DNA of 64,000 bases from Gammaproteobacteria bacterium (GTDB taxonomy: Bacteria; Pseudomonadota; Gammaproteobacteria; Acidiferrobacterales; Sulfurifustaceae). The translations under genes and the position numbers were made by a program. The notes beneath the pieces are model-generated. The model was not told the DNA's origin. It made no database searches and saw only the letters and a list, made by a program, of their open reading frames with translations. Position 1 is the first letter of the stretch. The number at the start of each line of letters is the position of its first letter. The DNA lies in the NCBI GenBank assembly GCA_016199745.1, contig JACQFZ010000022.1, forward strand, positions 62,001 through 126,000, read 5' to 3'. Below are positions 37,414 to 47,128 of the stretch, in pieces.

Positions 37414-38310
37414 ATGTACGCAAGGCACGCCCTCGGAATATTCCTCGCCTGTATCGTCACTACCGGACCGGTAGCGGCCGCAGACCTCACCGGCACGCTG
37501 AAGAAGATCAAAGAGACCAACACCATTTCGCTCGGTCACCGCGAATCGTCGATTCCGTTTTCCTACTACGACGATAAGCAGCAAGTGATCGGCTACTCGC
37601 AGGAGATCCAGCTCAAGGCGGTCGATGAGATCAAGAAGCAACTGAACCTGCCGAATCTGCAAGTCAAGCTGGTGCCCGTCACGTCGCAGAATCGCATCTC
37701 GCTCGTGCAAAACGGCACGGTCGATCTCGAATGCGGCTCGACCACGAATAACACCGAGCGCCAACAACAGGTGGCGTTCTCCAATTCCATCTTCGTCATC
37801 GGCACGCGGCTGCTGACGAAGAAGGATTCCGGCGTCACCGATTTTGCCAATCTCGCCGGCAAGAACGTCGTCACCACTGCCGGCACGACGTCCGAGCGTC
37901 TGATTCGCAAGTTGAACGACGAAAAGAAAATGGGCATGAACATCATCAGCGCCAAAGACCACGGCGAATCGTTTCTGACGCTGGAGAGCGGCCGCGCGGT
38001 GGCATTCATGATGGACGACGCAATTTTGTACGGCGAGATTGCGAAGGCGCGCAATCCCGGCGATTGGGCGGTGGTCGGTACACCGCAATCGCGTGAGGCT
38101 TACGGCTGCATGATGCGCAAGGATGATGCGCCATTCAAACAAGTGGTCGATAAGACCATTGCTAAGGTGCAGACCTCCGGCGAGGCCGAGAAGATTTACA
38201 AGAAGTGGTTCCTGTCGGCGGTGCCGCCGAAGGGTTTGAACCTCAACTATCCGATGAGCGACGACGTGAAGGCGCTTTATAAAAATCCGAACGATAAGGC
38301 GTTCGAGTAG
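37414..38310 (+). CDS. gltI: Amino-acid ABC transporter periplasmic binding protein (GltI-like)
   Basis: A secreted 298-residue SBP family 3 protein. Signal peptide MYARHALGIFLACIVTTGPV, then the mature part begins ADLTGTLKKIKETN. Family features: ISLGHRESSIPFSYYDD, GYSQEIQLKAVDEIKKQLN, VQNGTVDLECGSTTNNTERQ, TAGTTSERLIRKLN and GRAVAFMMDDAILYGEIAK, typical of glutamate/aspartate-binding proteins. I chose the ATG at 37414 because an AAGGAG sits 8 bp upstream. A REP-like repeat separates it from the permease genes, so binding protein mRNA may be more abundant. Confidence 0.92.
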   Translation: MYARHALGIFLACIVTTGPVAAADLTGTLKKIKETNTISLGHRESSIPFSYYDDKQQVIGYSQEIQLKAVDEIKKQLNLPNLQVKLVPVTSQNRISLVQNGTVDLECGSTTNNTERQQQVAFSNSIFVIGTRLLTKKDSGVTDFANLAGKNVVTTAGTTSERLIRKLNDEKKMGMNIISAKDHGESFLTLESGRAVAFMMDDAILYGEIAKARNPGDWAVVGTPQSREAYGCMMRKDDAPFKQVVDKTIAKVQTSGEAEKIYKKWFLSAVPPKGLNLNYPMSDDVKALYKNPNDKAFE

Positions 38311-38358
38311 TTTTTATGTCGCCAACGTAATACCAGCACTAAAGCTGATTAGCAGGTT

Positions 38359-38452
38359 CCTTCCCCTTCAAGGGGAAGGGCAGGATGGGGATGGGTTTTC
38401 GCAGTGACGCTAAACCCACCCCCACCCCGACCCTACCCCCCAGGGGGAGGGA
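38359..38452. repeat. REP-like hairpins between gltI and gltJ
   Basis: CCTTCCCCTT-C-AAGGGGAAGG (38359-38379) is a perfect 10-bp stem. It is followed by GATGGGGATGGGTTT pairing roughly with AAACCCACCCCCACCCC, and a second CCCTACCCCCC/GGGGGAGGG stem near 38431-38452. Such intercistronic hairpins often protect upstream binding-protein mRNA. Confidence 0.65.
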
Positions 38453-38488
38453 GTTGCCGCGAGCCAGGTTGTAGGAGAGGTGCTTTCC

Positions 38489-39226
38489 GTGAGCTACCAC
38501 TGGAACTGGAACGTCTTCTTACAACAGGCTCCATCCGGCAACGCCACCTATCTCGACTGGATGTTGTCGGGCCTGACGGTCACAGTCGTGTTGTCACTCA
38601 GCGCCTGGATCTTGGCGCTGATCTTAGGTTCGCTCATGGGCGTGTTGCGGACCGTGCCGAACCGTTGGCTACGTAGTAGCTCTGCGGTGTACGTCGAAGT
38701 CTTTCGCAACATCCCGTTACTGATTCAATTATTCATTTGGTACTTCGTCTTTCCTGAGCTCTTGCCCGAGACGTTGGGCAACGCGATCAAGCAATCCAAT
38801 CCGATGGTGCAGCAATTCATCGCCGCCACCATCGCGCTCGGTTGCTTCACCGGCGCCCGTGTTGCCGAGCAAGTGCATGCCGGTATCCATTCGCTCGGCG
38901 GCGGTCAGAAGAACGCCGGCTTGGCGCTTGGCTTTACCTTGCCGCAGACCTATCGCTACGTGCTGTTGCCGATGGCGTTTCGCATCATCGTTCCGCCGAT
39001 GACGTCGGAGTTCATGGGCTTGTTCAAGAACTCGGCAGTGTGCTCGACCATCGGCCTGCTCGAGCTGGCGGCGCAGAGTCGGCAGCTGGTCGATTACACC
39101 TCACAGCCGTACGAGTCGTTCATCGCCGTAACCGTGCTGTATTTGTTGATCAACGTGGTTGTCATGGTGTTGGCGCGCTGGGTCGAGCAGTGGGCGCGCG
39201 TGCCCGGTTACATCGGCGGCCGATGA
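38489..39226 (+). CDS. gltJ: Amino-acid ABC transporter permease (GltJ-like)
   Basis: A 245-residue HisM/GltJ-type membrane permease with about five helices. [20 protein letters not shown] begins the His/Glu/Gln/Arg-opine TM family signature, and the cytoplasmic EAA loop lies near [21 protein letters not shown] chose GTG at 38489 because AGGAGAGG ends 8 bp before it; a GTG three codons earlier lies inside that site. Its stop overlaps the gltK start by 4 bp. Confidence 0.9.
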   Translation: MSYHWNWNVFLQQAPSGNATYLDWMLSGLTVTVVLSLSAWILALILGSLMGVLRTVPNRWLRSSSAVYVEVFRNIPLLIQLFIWYFVFPELLPETLGNAIKQSNPMVQQFIAATIALGCFTGARVAEQVHAGIHSLGGGQKNAGLALGFTLPQTYRYVLLPMAFRIIVPPMTSEFMGLFKNSAVCSTIGLLELAAQSRQLVDYTSQPYESFIAVTVLYLLINVVVMVLARWVEQWARVPGYIGGR

Positions 39227-39903
39227 TGCAAAGCTTCGACTGGAGCTCGATACCCGGAGCGCTGCCGTATCTCTGGACCGGCATGAAGGTTACGCTGCAG
39301 ATCACCGCGATTGCGGTGGTTGTCGGCATCGTCTGGGGCACACTGTTGGCGATGATGCGGTTGTCGAGCATGTCGCCACTGTCGTGGTTCGCGGTGACGT
39401 ACGTGAATTTATTTCGGTCGATACCGCTGGTGATGGTGTTGTTGTGGTTCTTCCTGCTTGTACCGCAGCTGTTGCAATCGACGCTCCACCTGGGGCCGAC
39501 CACCGATGTGCGCTTGGCGTCGGCCCTGGTCGGTTTCTCGTTGTTCGAAGCGGCTTACTATTCCGAAATCATTCGCGCCGGAATCCAAAGCGTCGGCAAG
39601 GACCAAGTCAGCGCCGCCTACGCGTTGGGCATGACTTACGGCCAAGCCATGCGGCTGGTGGTATTGCCGCAGGCGTTGCGCAATATGGTGCCGCTATTGC
39701 TTACGCAGGGAATCATTCTGTTCCAGGACACGTCGCTGGTGTATGTAAGCGCGCTCGCCGATTTCTTCGGTGCGGCTTATAAAGTCGGCGAACGCGACGG
39801 TCGTATCGTCGAGTTGTTGCTGTTCGCCGGTGCCGTCTATTTCGTGATTTGTTACAGCGCGTCGCTGCTGGTGCGGTGGCTGCAGAAGAGGGCGGGTGCA
39901 TGA
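39223..39903 (+). CDS. gltK: Amino-acid ABC transporter permease (GltK-like)
   Basis: A 226-residue second permease of the same family: [40 protein letters not shown], and EAA-loop [20 protein letters not shown], with the last helices [20 protein letters not shown]. Starts ATGATG overlapping the gltJ stop and ends overlapping gltL, so translation is coupled through the operon. Confidence 0.91.
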   Translation: MMQSFDWSSIPGALPYLWTGMKVTLQITAIAVVVGIVWGTLLAMMRLSSMSPLSWFAVTYVNLFRSIPLVMVLLWFFLLVPQLLQSTLHLGPTTDVRLASALVGFSLFEAAYYSEIIRAGIQSVGKDQVSAAYALGMTYGQAMRLVVLPQALRNMVPLLLTQGIILFQDTSLVYVSALADFFGAAYKVGERDGRIVELLLFAGAVYFVICYSASLLVRWLQKRAGA

Positions 39904-40628
39904 TATCGATAAAAAACGTCAGCAAGCTTTACGGCAGCTTTCAGGTACTGACCGATTGTTCGACCGAAGTGGAGAGCGGTGAGGTCATCGTCGTCTGCGG
40001 ACCGTCGGGTTCCGGCAAGTCGACATTGATCAAATGTGTCAACGGCCTTGAGCCATTCCAGAAAGGCGAGATCATTGTCGACGGTATTTCCGTCGGCAGC
40101 AAAGCGACCGACTTGCCGACATTGCGTGCGCGCTTGGGCATGGTGTTTCAGAACTTCGAGCTGTTCCCGCATATGCGGGTGATCGACAACCTGACCATTG
40201 CCCAAACTCGCGTGCTCGGTCGCAGCGCCGACGAAGCGCACGCCAAAGCGATCAAGCTGCTCGATCGCGTCGGTTTGATAACGCAGGCGGAAAAATTTCC
40301 CGGTCAACTTTCCGGTGGCCAACAACAACGCGTCGCCATCGCCCGCGCGCTCGCCATGGACCCGATCTGTATGCTGTTCGACGAGCCGACGTCGGCGCTC
40401 GACCCGGAGATGATCAACGAAGTGCTCGACGTCATGGTGCAGCTCGCCAAAGACGGTATGACGATGATGGTCGTGACGCACGAAATGGGCTTTGCCAAGA
40501 AGGTGGCGCAGCGTGTGATCTTTATGGACCAGGGCCGCATCGTCGAAGACGATGCCAAGGAAGCGTTCTTCAACTCGCCGCGCTCGGAGCGGGCGCAGCA
40601 GTTTCTGTCGAAAATCCTACCGCACTAA
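39900..40628 (+). CDS. gltL: Amino-acid ABC transporter ATPase (GltL-like)
   Basis: A 242-residue ATPase that powers uptake with GltIJK. Walker [22 protein letters not shown]-loop [13 protein letters not shown], signature [20 protein letters not shown] and Walker [16 protein letters not shown]. Overlaps gltK by 4 bp. Its 3' end overlaps the convergent yfcE-like gene by 12 bp, so there is no terminator space between them. Confidence 0.95.
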   Translation: MISIKNVSKLYGSFQVLTDCSTEVESGEVIVVCGPSGSGKSTLIKCVNGLEPFQKGEIIVDGISVGSKATDLPTLRARLGMVFQNFELFPHMRVIDNLTIAQTRVLGRSADEAHAKAIKLLDRVGLITQAEKFPGQLSGGQQQRVAIARALAMDPICMLFDEPTSALDPEMINEVLDVMVQLAKDGMTMMVVTHEMGFAKKVAQRVIFMDQGRIVEDDAKEAFFNSPRSERAQQFLSKILPH

Positions 40629-41099
40629 CTCGACGATCTCGGCACCGAACGGTTCGGTATTCATATGCAGTAGCGCCAGCGCGATCGGCAAGGTAAATCG
40701 CCGCGGTCCGGCGCTGCCCGGATTTAAAAACATCACAGATCCGCGTCGTTCAATCGACGGCTGGTGCGAGTGGCCGGCGATGACGAGGTGAAAGCCGGCG
40801 GCCTCCACATCTATGTCGAGATCGCGGATGTTGTGCAGCACGTAAATGAGGGAGTCGTTGACTTCGACGGCTTCCGTTTCCGGAATGTCGCGTGCCCATT
40901 TCTCGGTGTCGTTGTTGCCGCGTATCGCCACGAGTGGGGCGATTGAGCGTAACTGTTCGAGTACTTCCGCTGCGCCGATATCGCCCGCATGAATGATGAG
41001 ATCGACGCCGGCGAGGGCGGTGACGGCTTCGGGCCGCAGCAGACCGTGCGTGTCCGAGATAACGCCGATCCGGCGGACGCCGTTGAATTTAGTTGGCAT
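40617..41099 (-). CDS. YfcE/MJ0936-type metallophosphoesterase
   Basis: A 160-residue binuclear-metal phosphodiesterase. All five motifs are present: GVISDTHG (8-15 region), [29 protein letters not shown] and [12 protein letters not shown]. The MJ0936/YfcE family hydrolyses phosphodiesters such as bis-p-nitrophenyl phosphate in vitro; the natural substrate is unknown. It is convergent and overlapping with gltL. Confidence 0.9.
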   Translation of the reverse strand: MPTKFNGVRRIGVISDTHGLLRPEAVTALAGVDLIIHAGDIGAAEVLEQLRSIAPLVAIRGNNDTEKWARDIPETEAVEVNDSLIYVLHNIRDLDIDVEAAGFHLVIAGHSHQPSIERRGSVMFLNPGSAGPRRFTLPIALALLHMNTEPFGAEIVELVR

Positions 41100-41134
41100 C
41101 GGCGGATGTTACTCGGAAAGAATCCATTCTAAAA

Positions 41135-41168
41135 ATGTAGGGTGGGCAATTTGTTGCCCACCCTACAT
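41135..41168. repeat. Perfect 15-bp inverted repeat (TGTAGGGTGGGCAA type)
   Basis: ATGTAGGGTGGGCAA-TTTG-TTGCCCACCCTACAT. The left part recurs at 47051-47064 after aceF (ATGTAGGGTGGGCA). It lies 4 bp past the stop of the M17 peptidase gene and probably also acts as its transcript terminator. Confidence 0.75.
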
Positions 41169-41171
41169 TAA

Positions 41172-42656
41172 TTAGCTAGCGAGTTTCTGATCGAGCAACA
41201 GATTCAGCGTGAAGCGCACGCCGAAGCCGGTGGTATCGGTGGGGATATGCGCTAACCCGCCTTTGTGATTGCCGGCGGCGAGGTCGACGTGTATCCAATC
41301 GGGATCGTGGTTCAAGAAGCGTTTCAAGAACAACGCCGCGAGAATATGATCGGCCTCGCTATCGATGGTGCACTGCTTCACATCGGCGACATCGCTTTTC
41401 AACACCTCGGCGAAATCCGCCGGCAACGGAAACGGCCACACGCGTTCGCCCGACGCGTCGCCGGCTTGTATTAATTTCGCAATCAACGCCGGTCGGTTGG
41501 TCAGCACGCCGGACAGGCGCGTGCTGAGCGCACCGACGCAGGAACCGGTGAGCGTCGCATAGTCGATGACGAGCTTCGGTTTTGCGCGCGTCGCTAACGT
41601 CAGTGTATCGGCCAACACCATGCGACCTTCGGCGTCGGTGTGCACGATCTCGATGGTCGTGCCGTTGGCGGCTTTCACCACTTCGTTTTGGCGATAAGCC
41701 TTCGGGCCGATATGGTTTTGCGCTAACGCCAACCAGCACTCGACCGGGAAATCGACTTTCAATTCGCTGAGCGCGAGCAAGGTACCGAGCGCAACCGCGC
41801 TGCCTTCCATGTCTTCGTGCATGCCTTGCATGTGCTTGGCACTTTTCAGATTGGTGCCGCCGGTGTCGAAACAAATACCTTTACCGACAAGTGCAATGCC
41901 CGCATGCCTTGTGCGTTTGCGCGGCGTATAGCGCAAGCGCAAGATACCGGCATCCGCTTCTGGACTGCCTTGGGCAACGGCGATGAATGCGCCGGCGCCC
42001 AGCCGACGTAATTTTTTGAGATCGATGAACTCACTCTGCCAGCGATTCGCCCGCGCCAGTTGTTCAGTGCGGCGTCGATAGTTGCCGGGCGTCAATTCGT
42101 TCGGCGGCAGTACCGTCAGGTAGCGTGCCAGATTGTTGCCGCGCGCGCCGGCAATAGTCCGCGCTAGTGTCGCCGCCGGCAGCGTGCCGCGCACGATCAG
42201 CTCGCGCAGCGCGCGCGGTTTGCGGTCGCCGCTTTTGAAATGCGGCAACTCGAAGTCGGCCGCCAGCGCGGCGGCGACGAGCGCTTCGAGCGCATTCGTT
42301 TCATCGTCACCGAGCGCATGACTAGCGAGCATTAGCTTCGCCGGGTTTTGTTCGAGTTGGGCACCGACGAGTTTGCGCGCGAGCGTTAATCGGTCGAACG
42401 CGTTGGTATCCGCCGGCAGGCCGGCGATCGCCAACCGCGTGCCGGCCGGGTTAGGTAGATCGATGAGAAAGGGCTTGGCATCGCCGAGCTTATGGCCGGC
42501 GCGGCGCATACGTTCGGCGATCAAATCTCCCCAGGGCAGGGTGCGTAGGTTTGCACCATCAGCGGCCACCAGCAGCGCCAAATGGGTGCAGCTTTCGTAA
42601 TCGTCGACGCGAATAGCGCCGGCGGCGGGGCGAATTTTCGGGACTCTTATTTGCAT
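41172..42656 (-). CDS. Leucyl aminopeptidase family protein (M17)
   Basis: A 494-residue di-zinc aminopeptidase. The C-terminal catalytic domain shows metal/active-site motifs LVGKGICFDTGGTNLKSAKH (Lys and Asp ligands), MHEDMEGSAVALGTLLAL, and the family signature VHTDAEGRMVLADTL with Asp/Glu ligands and Arg. The N-terminal half is the variable regulatory domain. The first motif reads TGGTNLK where PepA has TGGISLK, placing it in the shorter 'leucyl aminopeptidase family' branch rather than classic PepA. Confidence 0.92.
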   Translation of the reverse strand: MQIRVPKIRPAAGAIRVDDYESCTHLALLVAADGANLRTLPWGDLIAERMRRAGHKLGDAKPFLIDLPNPAGTRLAIAGLPADTNAFDRLTLARKLVGAQLEQNPAKLMLASHALGDDETNALEALVAAALAADFELPHFKSGDRKPRALRELIVRGTLPAATLARTIAGARGNNLARYLTVLPPNELTPGNYRRRTEQLARANRWQSEFIDLKKLRRLGAGAFIAVAQGSPEADAGILRLRYTPRKRTRHAGIALVGKGICFDTGGTNLKSAKHMQGMHEDMEGSAVALGTLLALSELKVDFPVECWLALAQNHIGPKAYRQNEVVKAANGTTIEIVHTDAEGRMVLADTLTLATRAKPKLVIDYATLTGSCVGALSTRLSGVLTNRPALIAKLIQAGDASGERVWPFPLPADFAEVLKSDVADVKQCTIDSEADHILAALFLKRFLNHDPDWIHVDLAAGNHKGGLAHIPTDTTGFGVRFTLNLLLDQKLAS

Positions 42657-42866
42657 AGGTGTCGATGGTTCGATCTGAAGATTGAAGGAGGCGGGTTCGC
42701 CGTCGTAAAGCTTTCAAGAAACTGTCACTCGCCGATGGAGACAATCATACCGTGCAAACCTAACTTCGCCGCGGTAAACCGCAATATTGGATCTGCCCAT
42801 TTGGCACGCATTCTATATATAGTTAGCAGTAACGACCCGATCAGTTATTAGAACAGGAGAAGAGGT

Positions 42867-45545
42867 ATGGCCGCTGTTCCCCGTATTCCGTTGCATGCCG
42901 ATGCGGACGCGCAAGAGACCCAGGAATGGCTCGACGCCCTCGGCGCGGTCATTCAGCAGGAAGGCGCCGAGCGCGCGCATTATCTGATCGAGAAGCAAAT
43001 CGAATTGGCGCGCGCCGCCGGCATCAATTTTCCGTATTCCGCGAACACCGCCTACGTCAACACTATCCCGCCGGAACGAGAAGTTCGTTCACCCGGCAAC
43101 CATGAGCTCGAGCACACCATCCGCTCGTACGTGCGCTGGAACGCGCTCGCCATGGTGCTCAAGGCCAACAAAGACGATTCCGGTTTGGGCGGACACATCG
43201 CCAGCTTCGCGTCGGCGGCGACGCTCTATGACGTCGGCTTCAATCATTTTTGGCGCGCACCGAAGGCGGAGCACGGCGGCGATTTGATTTTGTATCAAGG
43301 TCATTCGGCGCCGGGCATCTATGCCCGTTCGTTTTTGCAGGGCCAGCTAACGGCCGAGCAGATGGATCAGTTCCGACGCGAGGTCGACGGCAAAGGTTTA
43401 TCGTCGTATCCGCACCCGTGGTTGATGCCGAACTTCTGGCAGATGCCGACGGTGTCGATGGGCCTCGGACCGATTCAAGCGATTTACCAAGCGCGCTTCA
43501 TGAAGTATCTGCACGATCGCGGTCTCGCCAACACCGAGAACCGCAAAGTCTGGTGCTTCGTCGGCGACGGCGAAACCGACGAACCCGAGTCGCTCGGTGC
43601 CATCGGTCTCGCCGGTCGCGAGAGTCTCGACAACTTGATCTTCGTCATCAATTGCAACTTGCAGCGGCTCGACGGTCCGGTGCGCGGCAACGGCAAGATC
43701 ATTCAAGAGCTCGAAGGCGAATTCCGCGGCGCCGGTTGGAATGTCATCAAGCTCATTTGGGGCAGCTATTGGGATCCGCTACTAGCGCGCGACACGCAAG
43801 GCTTGCTGCGCAAGCGCATGGAAGAGTGCGTCGACGGCGATTATCAAACGTTCAAGTCGAAAGACGGCGCTTATGTGCGCGAACACTTCTTCGGCAAGTA
43901 TCCCGAGTTGAAGGCGATGGTCGCCAACTGGTCGGACGACGACATCTGGCGTTTGAACCGCGGCGGCCACGATCCGCACAAAGTGTACGCGGCTTATTAC
44001 GCGGCAATGAATCATACCGGCCAGCCTACGGTCATCCTGGCGAAGACCATCAAAGGCTACGGCATGGGCGAGTCGGGCGAGGCGCAAAACATCACCCATC
44101 AACAGAAGAAGATGGGCACGATTTCGCTCAAGACGTTCCGCGACCGCTTTAAGTTACCGCTCAGCGACGCGCAATTGGAAAACCTCGATTACATCAAGCC
44201 GGCCGATGATTCGCCGGAAATGAAATACATGCATGACCGCCGCCAGGCGCTCGGCGGCAACCTGCCGGTACGCCGGCCGCAAGCACCGGCGCTCGAAGTG
44301 CCGGCATTGTCGGCATTCGACGCATTGCTCAAGGCGTCCGGCGAAGGCCGCGAATTTTCCACGACCATGGCGTTCGTGCGCTTGCTCAGCGTGTTAGTGA
44401 AAGACAAAAAAATCGGCAAGCATGTCGTGCCGATCGTGGCCGACGAATCGCGCACCTTCGGCATGGAAGGCATGTTCCGTCAGCTCGGCATCTGGTCGCA
44501 CGTCGGCCAGCTGTACACGCCGCAAGATAAAGACCAGCTGATGTTCTACAAGGAAGAAAAGACCGGTCAGATTTTGCAGGAAGGCATCAATGAAGCCGGC
44601 GCGACCTGTTCGTGGTTGGCGGCGGCGACGTCGTACTCGATGCACGGCGTGCAAATGATTCCGTTCTTTATTTTCTATTCGATGTTCGGCGTGCAGCGTG
44701 TCGGCGATTTGTGGTGGGCGGCGGGCGACTCGCGCGCACGCGGCTTCCTGCTTGGCGGCACTTCCGGCCGGACGACGTTGAATGGCGAAGGCTTGCAGCA
44801 TGAAGACGGTCACTCGCACGTGTGGGCGGCGTCGATTCCTAACTGTATTCCGTACGATCCGACTTACGCCTATGAGTTGGCGGTGATCATGCACGACGGC
44901 TTGCGCCGCATGTTGCAGCAGCAAGAAGACGTTTATTACTACATCACCGTGATGAACGAGAACTATGAGCATCCGGCGATGCCGGAGGGTGTCGAGCCGG
45001 GCATCTTGAAGGGGATGTACCTGCTGAAGAAGGGCGCCGCCGGTAAGGGTGCGCGCGTACAGTTGCTTGGTAGCGGCGTGATTCTGCGTGAAGTGATCGC
45101 CGCCGCCGAGTTGCTCAAGAAGGATTGGAACGTCGATGCCGACATCTGGAGCTGCCCGAGCTTCACGTTGCTCGCGCGCGACGGTAACGACGTCGCGCGC
45201 TGGAACCTGCTGCATCCGACGGCGGAACCGCGGTTGACGTACGTCGAGCAGAACCTGAAGGACACCAACGGCCCGGTGATCGCCTCGACCGATTATGTGC
45301 GTGCCTTCGCTGAGCAGATCCGTCCGTTCGTGCCACGGCGTTATTCGGTGCTCGGTACCGACGGTTACGGTCGCTCCGATACGCGCGAGAAGCTGCGTCA
45401 TTTCTTCGAAGTGGATCGCCGCTGGATCGTGTTGGCGGCATTGAAGGCATTGGCCGACGAAGGCCAAGTGGATCGCGCTAAGGTGGGCGAGGTAATCAAG
45501 AAGTACAAGCTCGATCCAGAGAAGCCGAACCCGACAAAGGTTTGA
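42867..45545 (+). CDS. aceE: Pyruvate dehydrogenase E1 component
   Basis: A homodimeric TPP enzyme of 892 residues that decarboxylates pyruvate and reductively acetylates the E2 lipoyl group. TPP-binding motif WCFVGDGETDEPESLGAIGL ... VINCNLQRLDG (GDG...NCN, about 228-270), the substrate/TPP loops YQGHSAPGIYARSF and EDGHSHVWAASIPNC, and VPIVADESRTFGMEGMFRQL. N-terminal PLHADADAQETQEWLDAL matches the E2-binding region of the family. An AGGAGAAGAGG Shine-Dalgarno precedes the ATG. First gene of the aceE-aceF-lpdA operon. Confidence 0.97.
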   Translation: MAAVPRIPLHADADAQETQEWLDALGAVIQQEGAERAHYLIEKQIELARAAGINFPYSANTAYVNTIPPEREVRSPGNHELEHTIRSYVRWNALAMVLKANKDDSGLGGHIASFASAATLYDVGFNHFWRAPKAEHGGDLILYQGHSAPGIYARSFLQGQLTAEQMDQFRREVDGKGLSSYPHPWLMPNFWQMPTVSMGLGPIQAIYQARFMKYLHDRGLANTENRKVWCFVGDGETDEPESLGAIGLAGRESLDNLIFVINCNLQRLDGPVRGNGKIIQELEGEFRGAGWNVIKLIWGSYWDPLLARDTQGLLRKRMEECVDGDYQTFKSKDGAYVREHFFGKYPELKAMVANWSDDDIWRLNRGGHDPHKVYAAYYAAMNHTGQPTVILAKTIKGYGMGESGEAQNITHQQKKMGTISLKTFRDRFKLPLSDAQLENLDYIKPADDSPEMKYMHDRRQALGGNLPVRRPQAPALEVPALSAFDALLKASGEGREFSTTMAFVRLLSVLVKDKKIGKHVVPIVADESRTFGMEGMFRQLGIWSHVGQLYTPQDKDQLMFYKEEKTGQILQEGINEAGATCSWLAAATSYSMHGVQMIPFFIFYSMFGVQRVGDLWWAAGDSRARGFLLGGTSGRTTLNGEGLQHEDGHSHVWAASIPNCIPYDPTYAYELAVIMHDGLRRMLQQQEDVYYYITVMNENYEHPAMPEGVEPGILKGMYLLKKGAAGKGARVQLLGSGVILREVIAAAELLKKDWNVDADIWSCPSFTLLARDGNDVARWNLLHPTAEPRLTYVEQNLKDTNGPVIASTDYVRAFAEQIRPFVPRRYSVLGTDGYGRSDTREKLRHFFEVDRRWIVLAALKALADEGQVDRAKVGEVIKKYKLDPEKPNPTKV

Positions 45546-45562
45546 GAGCTTCTCTCTGAGCA

Positions 45563-45590
45563 TTTCCTCTCGCCGAATGGCGAGAGGAAA
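45563..45590. terminator. Intercistronic hairpin between aceE and aceF
   Basis: TTTCCTCTCGCC-GAAT-GGCGAGAGGAAA is a perfect 12-bp stem followed by TT only. It is more likely an mRNA-processing or stabilising hairpin (possible partial terminator) than a full stop, since aceF follows 30 bp later. Confidence 0.55.
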
Positions 45591-45621
45591 TTAAGGAAGG
45601 TCAGGATTTAACGAGAACAAC

Positions 45622-47007
45622 ATGTCAAAAACGATCGAAGTCAAAATCCCCGACATCGGTGACTTCAAAGATGTGCCGGTCATCGAAGTCTTGGTTAAAC
45701 CCGGCGACACCGTCAACACCGAAGACTCGCTGATCACGCTCGAATCCGATAAGGCGACGATTGACGTGCCGTCACCGGCCGCCGGCAAGGTGAAGCAAGT
45801 CAACGTGAAGGTGGGCGACAAAATTTCCGAAGGCGCGCTGGTGTTGTTACTCGAAACGGGCGATGCCACCAACGGCGCGACCGCACCGGCCGTCAAGCCA
45901 AGCGTAATCACGGCGGCGCCTGCGGCACCGGCCGCCACACGTGCCCCAACCCCGGCCCGCGAAGCGGGACAGAACAAGGACGGGAGTCATGCAACCCGGG
46001 CGGATCTTTCGGCGCCGCCGTTGCCGATGGCCGAGTTGACCGAAGCGCCGCCGGTGATTCCGTTGCCGACGCCGGAAGATCTCGTGTTCCAGGTCGTCGG
46101 CGGTTACAAGTCGCATGCAAGCCCGGCGGTGCGTCAGTACGCGCGCCAACTTGGCGTCGATATCGCCAAGGTGCAAGGCTCCGGTCCGAAGGGTCGCATT
46201 CTCAAAGAAGACGTGCAGGCGTATGTGAAGGGTGTGCTCACCGGCGCAGCACCGGCTGCCAGCAGCGGCGGCGGGCTCGATTTATTGCCGTGGCCGAAGG
46301 TCGACTTCGCCAAGTTCGGTCCGATCGAAGCGAAGCCGTTGGCGCGCATCAAAAAAATTGCCGGCGCCAATCTCGCTCGCAATTGGGTATTGATTCCGCA
46401 CGTCACGCAGTTCGACGAAGCCGATGTCACCGATCTCGAGCAGTTCCGCGTGTCGATCAACAAGGAGATGGCTGACACCGGCGTCAAAGTCACGATCCTT
46501 GCGTTCCTGATCAAGGCGAGCGTCGCCGCGCTCAAAAAATTCCCCGAGTTCAACAGCTCGCTCGACGGCGACAATCTCATTTATAAGCAGTACTTCCACA
46601 TCGGTTTCGCCGCCGATACACCAAATGGTTTGGTCGTGCCGGTGATCCGCGATGTCGACAAGAAATCGGTGGTCGAGATCGCGCGCGAGACCGCCGAACT
46701 CGCTAAGAAAGCACGCGACGGCAAATTGGCGCCGACCGAGATGCAGGGTGGTTGTTTCTCGATTTCGAGTCTCGGCGGTATCGGCGGCACCGCTTTCACG
46801 CCGATCATCAACGCTCCCGAGGTCGCCATCCTCGGTGTATCGAAGAACGAGATCAAACCACGCTGGAACGGCAAAGAATTTCGGCCGCGGTTGATGTTGC
46901 CGCTGTCGCTGTCATATGACCATCGCGTGATCGACGGCGCCACCGCCGCGCGCTTCATCGCTCATTTAGCGGAAGTGCTGGCCGATATGCGCCGGGCGAT
47001 GTTGTAA
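45622..47007 (+). CDS. aceF: Pyruvate dehydrogenase E2, dihydrolipoamide acetyltransferase
   Basis: The complex core, transferring acetyl groups from lipoamide to CoA. The 461 residues have one lipoyl domain (1-76) with lipoylated Lys44 ([10 protein letters not shown]), an Ala/Pro-rich linker, the E1/E3-binding domain (ASPAVRQYARQLGVDIAKVQ, about 160-200), and the catalytic domain ending in SYDHRVIDGATAARFIAHL with the active-site His and Asp. Only one lipoyl domain is present, whereas E. coli has three. The missing lipoyl capacity may be supplied by the domain on E3. Confidence 0.96.
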   Translation: MSKTIEVKIPDIGDFKDVPVIEVLVKPGDTVNTEDSLITLESDKATIDVPSPAAGKVKQVNVKVGDKISEGALVLLLETGDATNGATAPAVKPSVITAAPAAPAATRAPTPAREAGQNKDGSHATRADLSAPPLPMAELTEAPPVIPLPTPEDLVFQVVGGYKSHASPAVRQYARQLGVDIAKVQGSGPKGRILKEDVQAYVKGVLTGAAPAASSGGGLDLLPWPKVDFAKFGPIEAKPLARIKKIAGANLARNWVLIPHVTQFDEADVTDLEQFRVSINKEMADTGVKVTILAFLIKASVAALKKFPEFNSSLDGDNLIYKQYFHIGFAADTPNGLVVPVIRDVDKKSVVEIARETAELAKKARDGKLAPTEMQGGCFSISSLGGIGGTAFTPIINAPEVAILGVSKNEIKPRWNGKEFRPRLMLPLSLSYDHRVIDGATAARFIAHLAEVLADMRRAML

Positions 47008-47050
47008 GCGATGCGTCCGGTCTCGTTGGCGAATTTCTGAATTTATAAAA

Positions 47051-47089
47051 ATGTAGGGTGGGCAGCGTTTTTCTGCCCACGCGTTTTTT
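47051..47089 (+). terminator. Terminator-like hairpin carrying the TGTAGGGTGGGCA repeat
   Basis: GTGGGCAG-CGTTTTT-CTGCCCAC followed by GCGTTTTTT, between aceF and lpdA. It shares ATGTAGGGTGGGCA with the palindrome at 41135. A partial terminator or attenuator of lpdA expression is likely. Confidence 0.65.
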
Positions 47090-47128
47090 AATTCGCGTTA
47101 TTCAGTCGGTCATAGGAAAGCGAACAAC

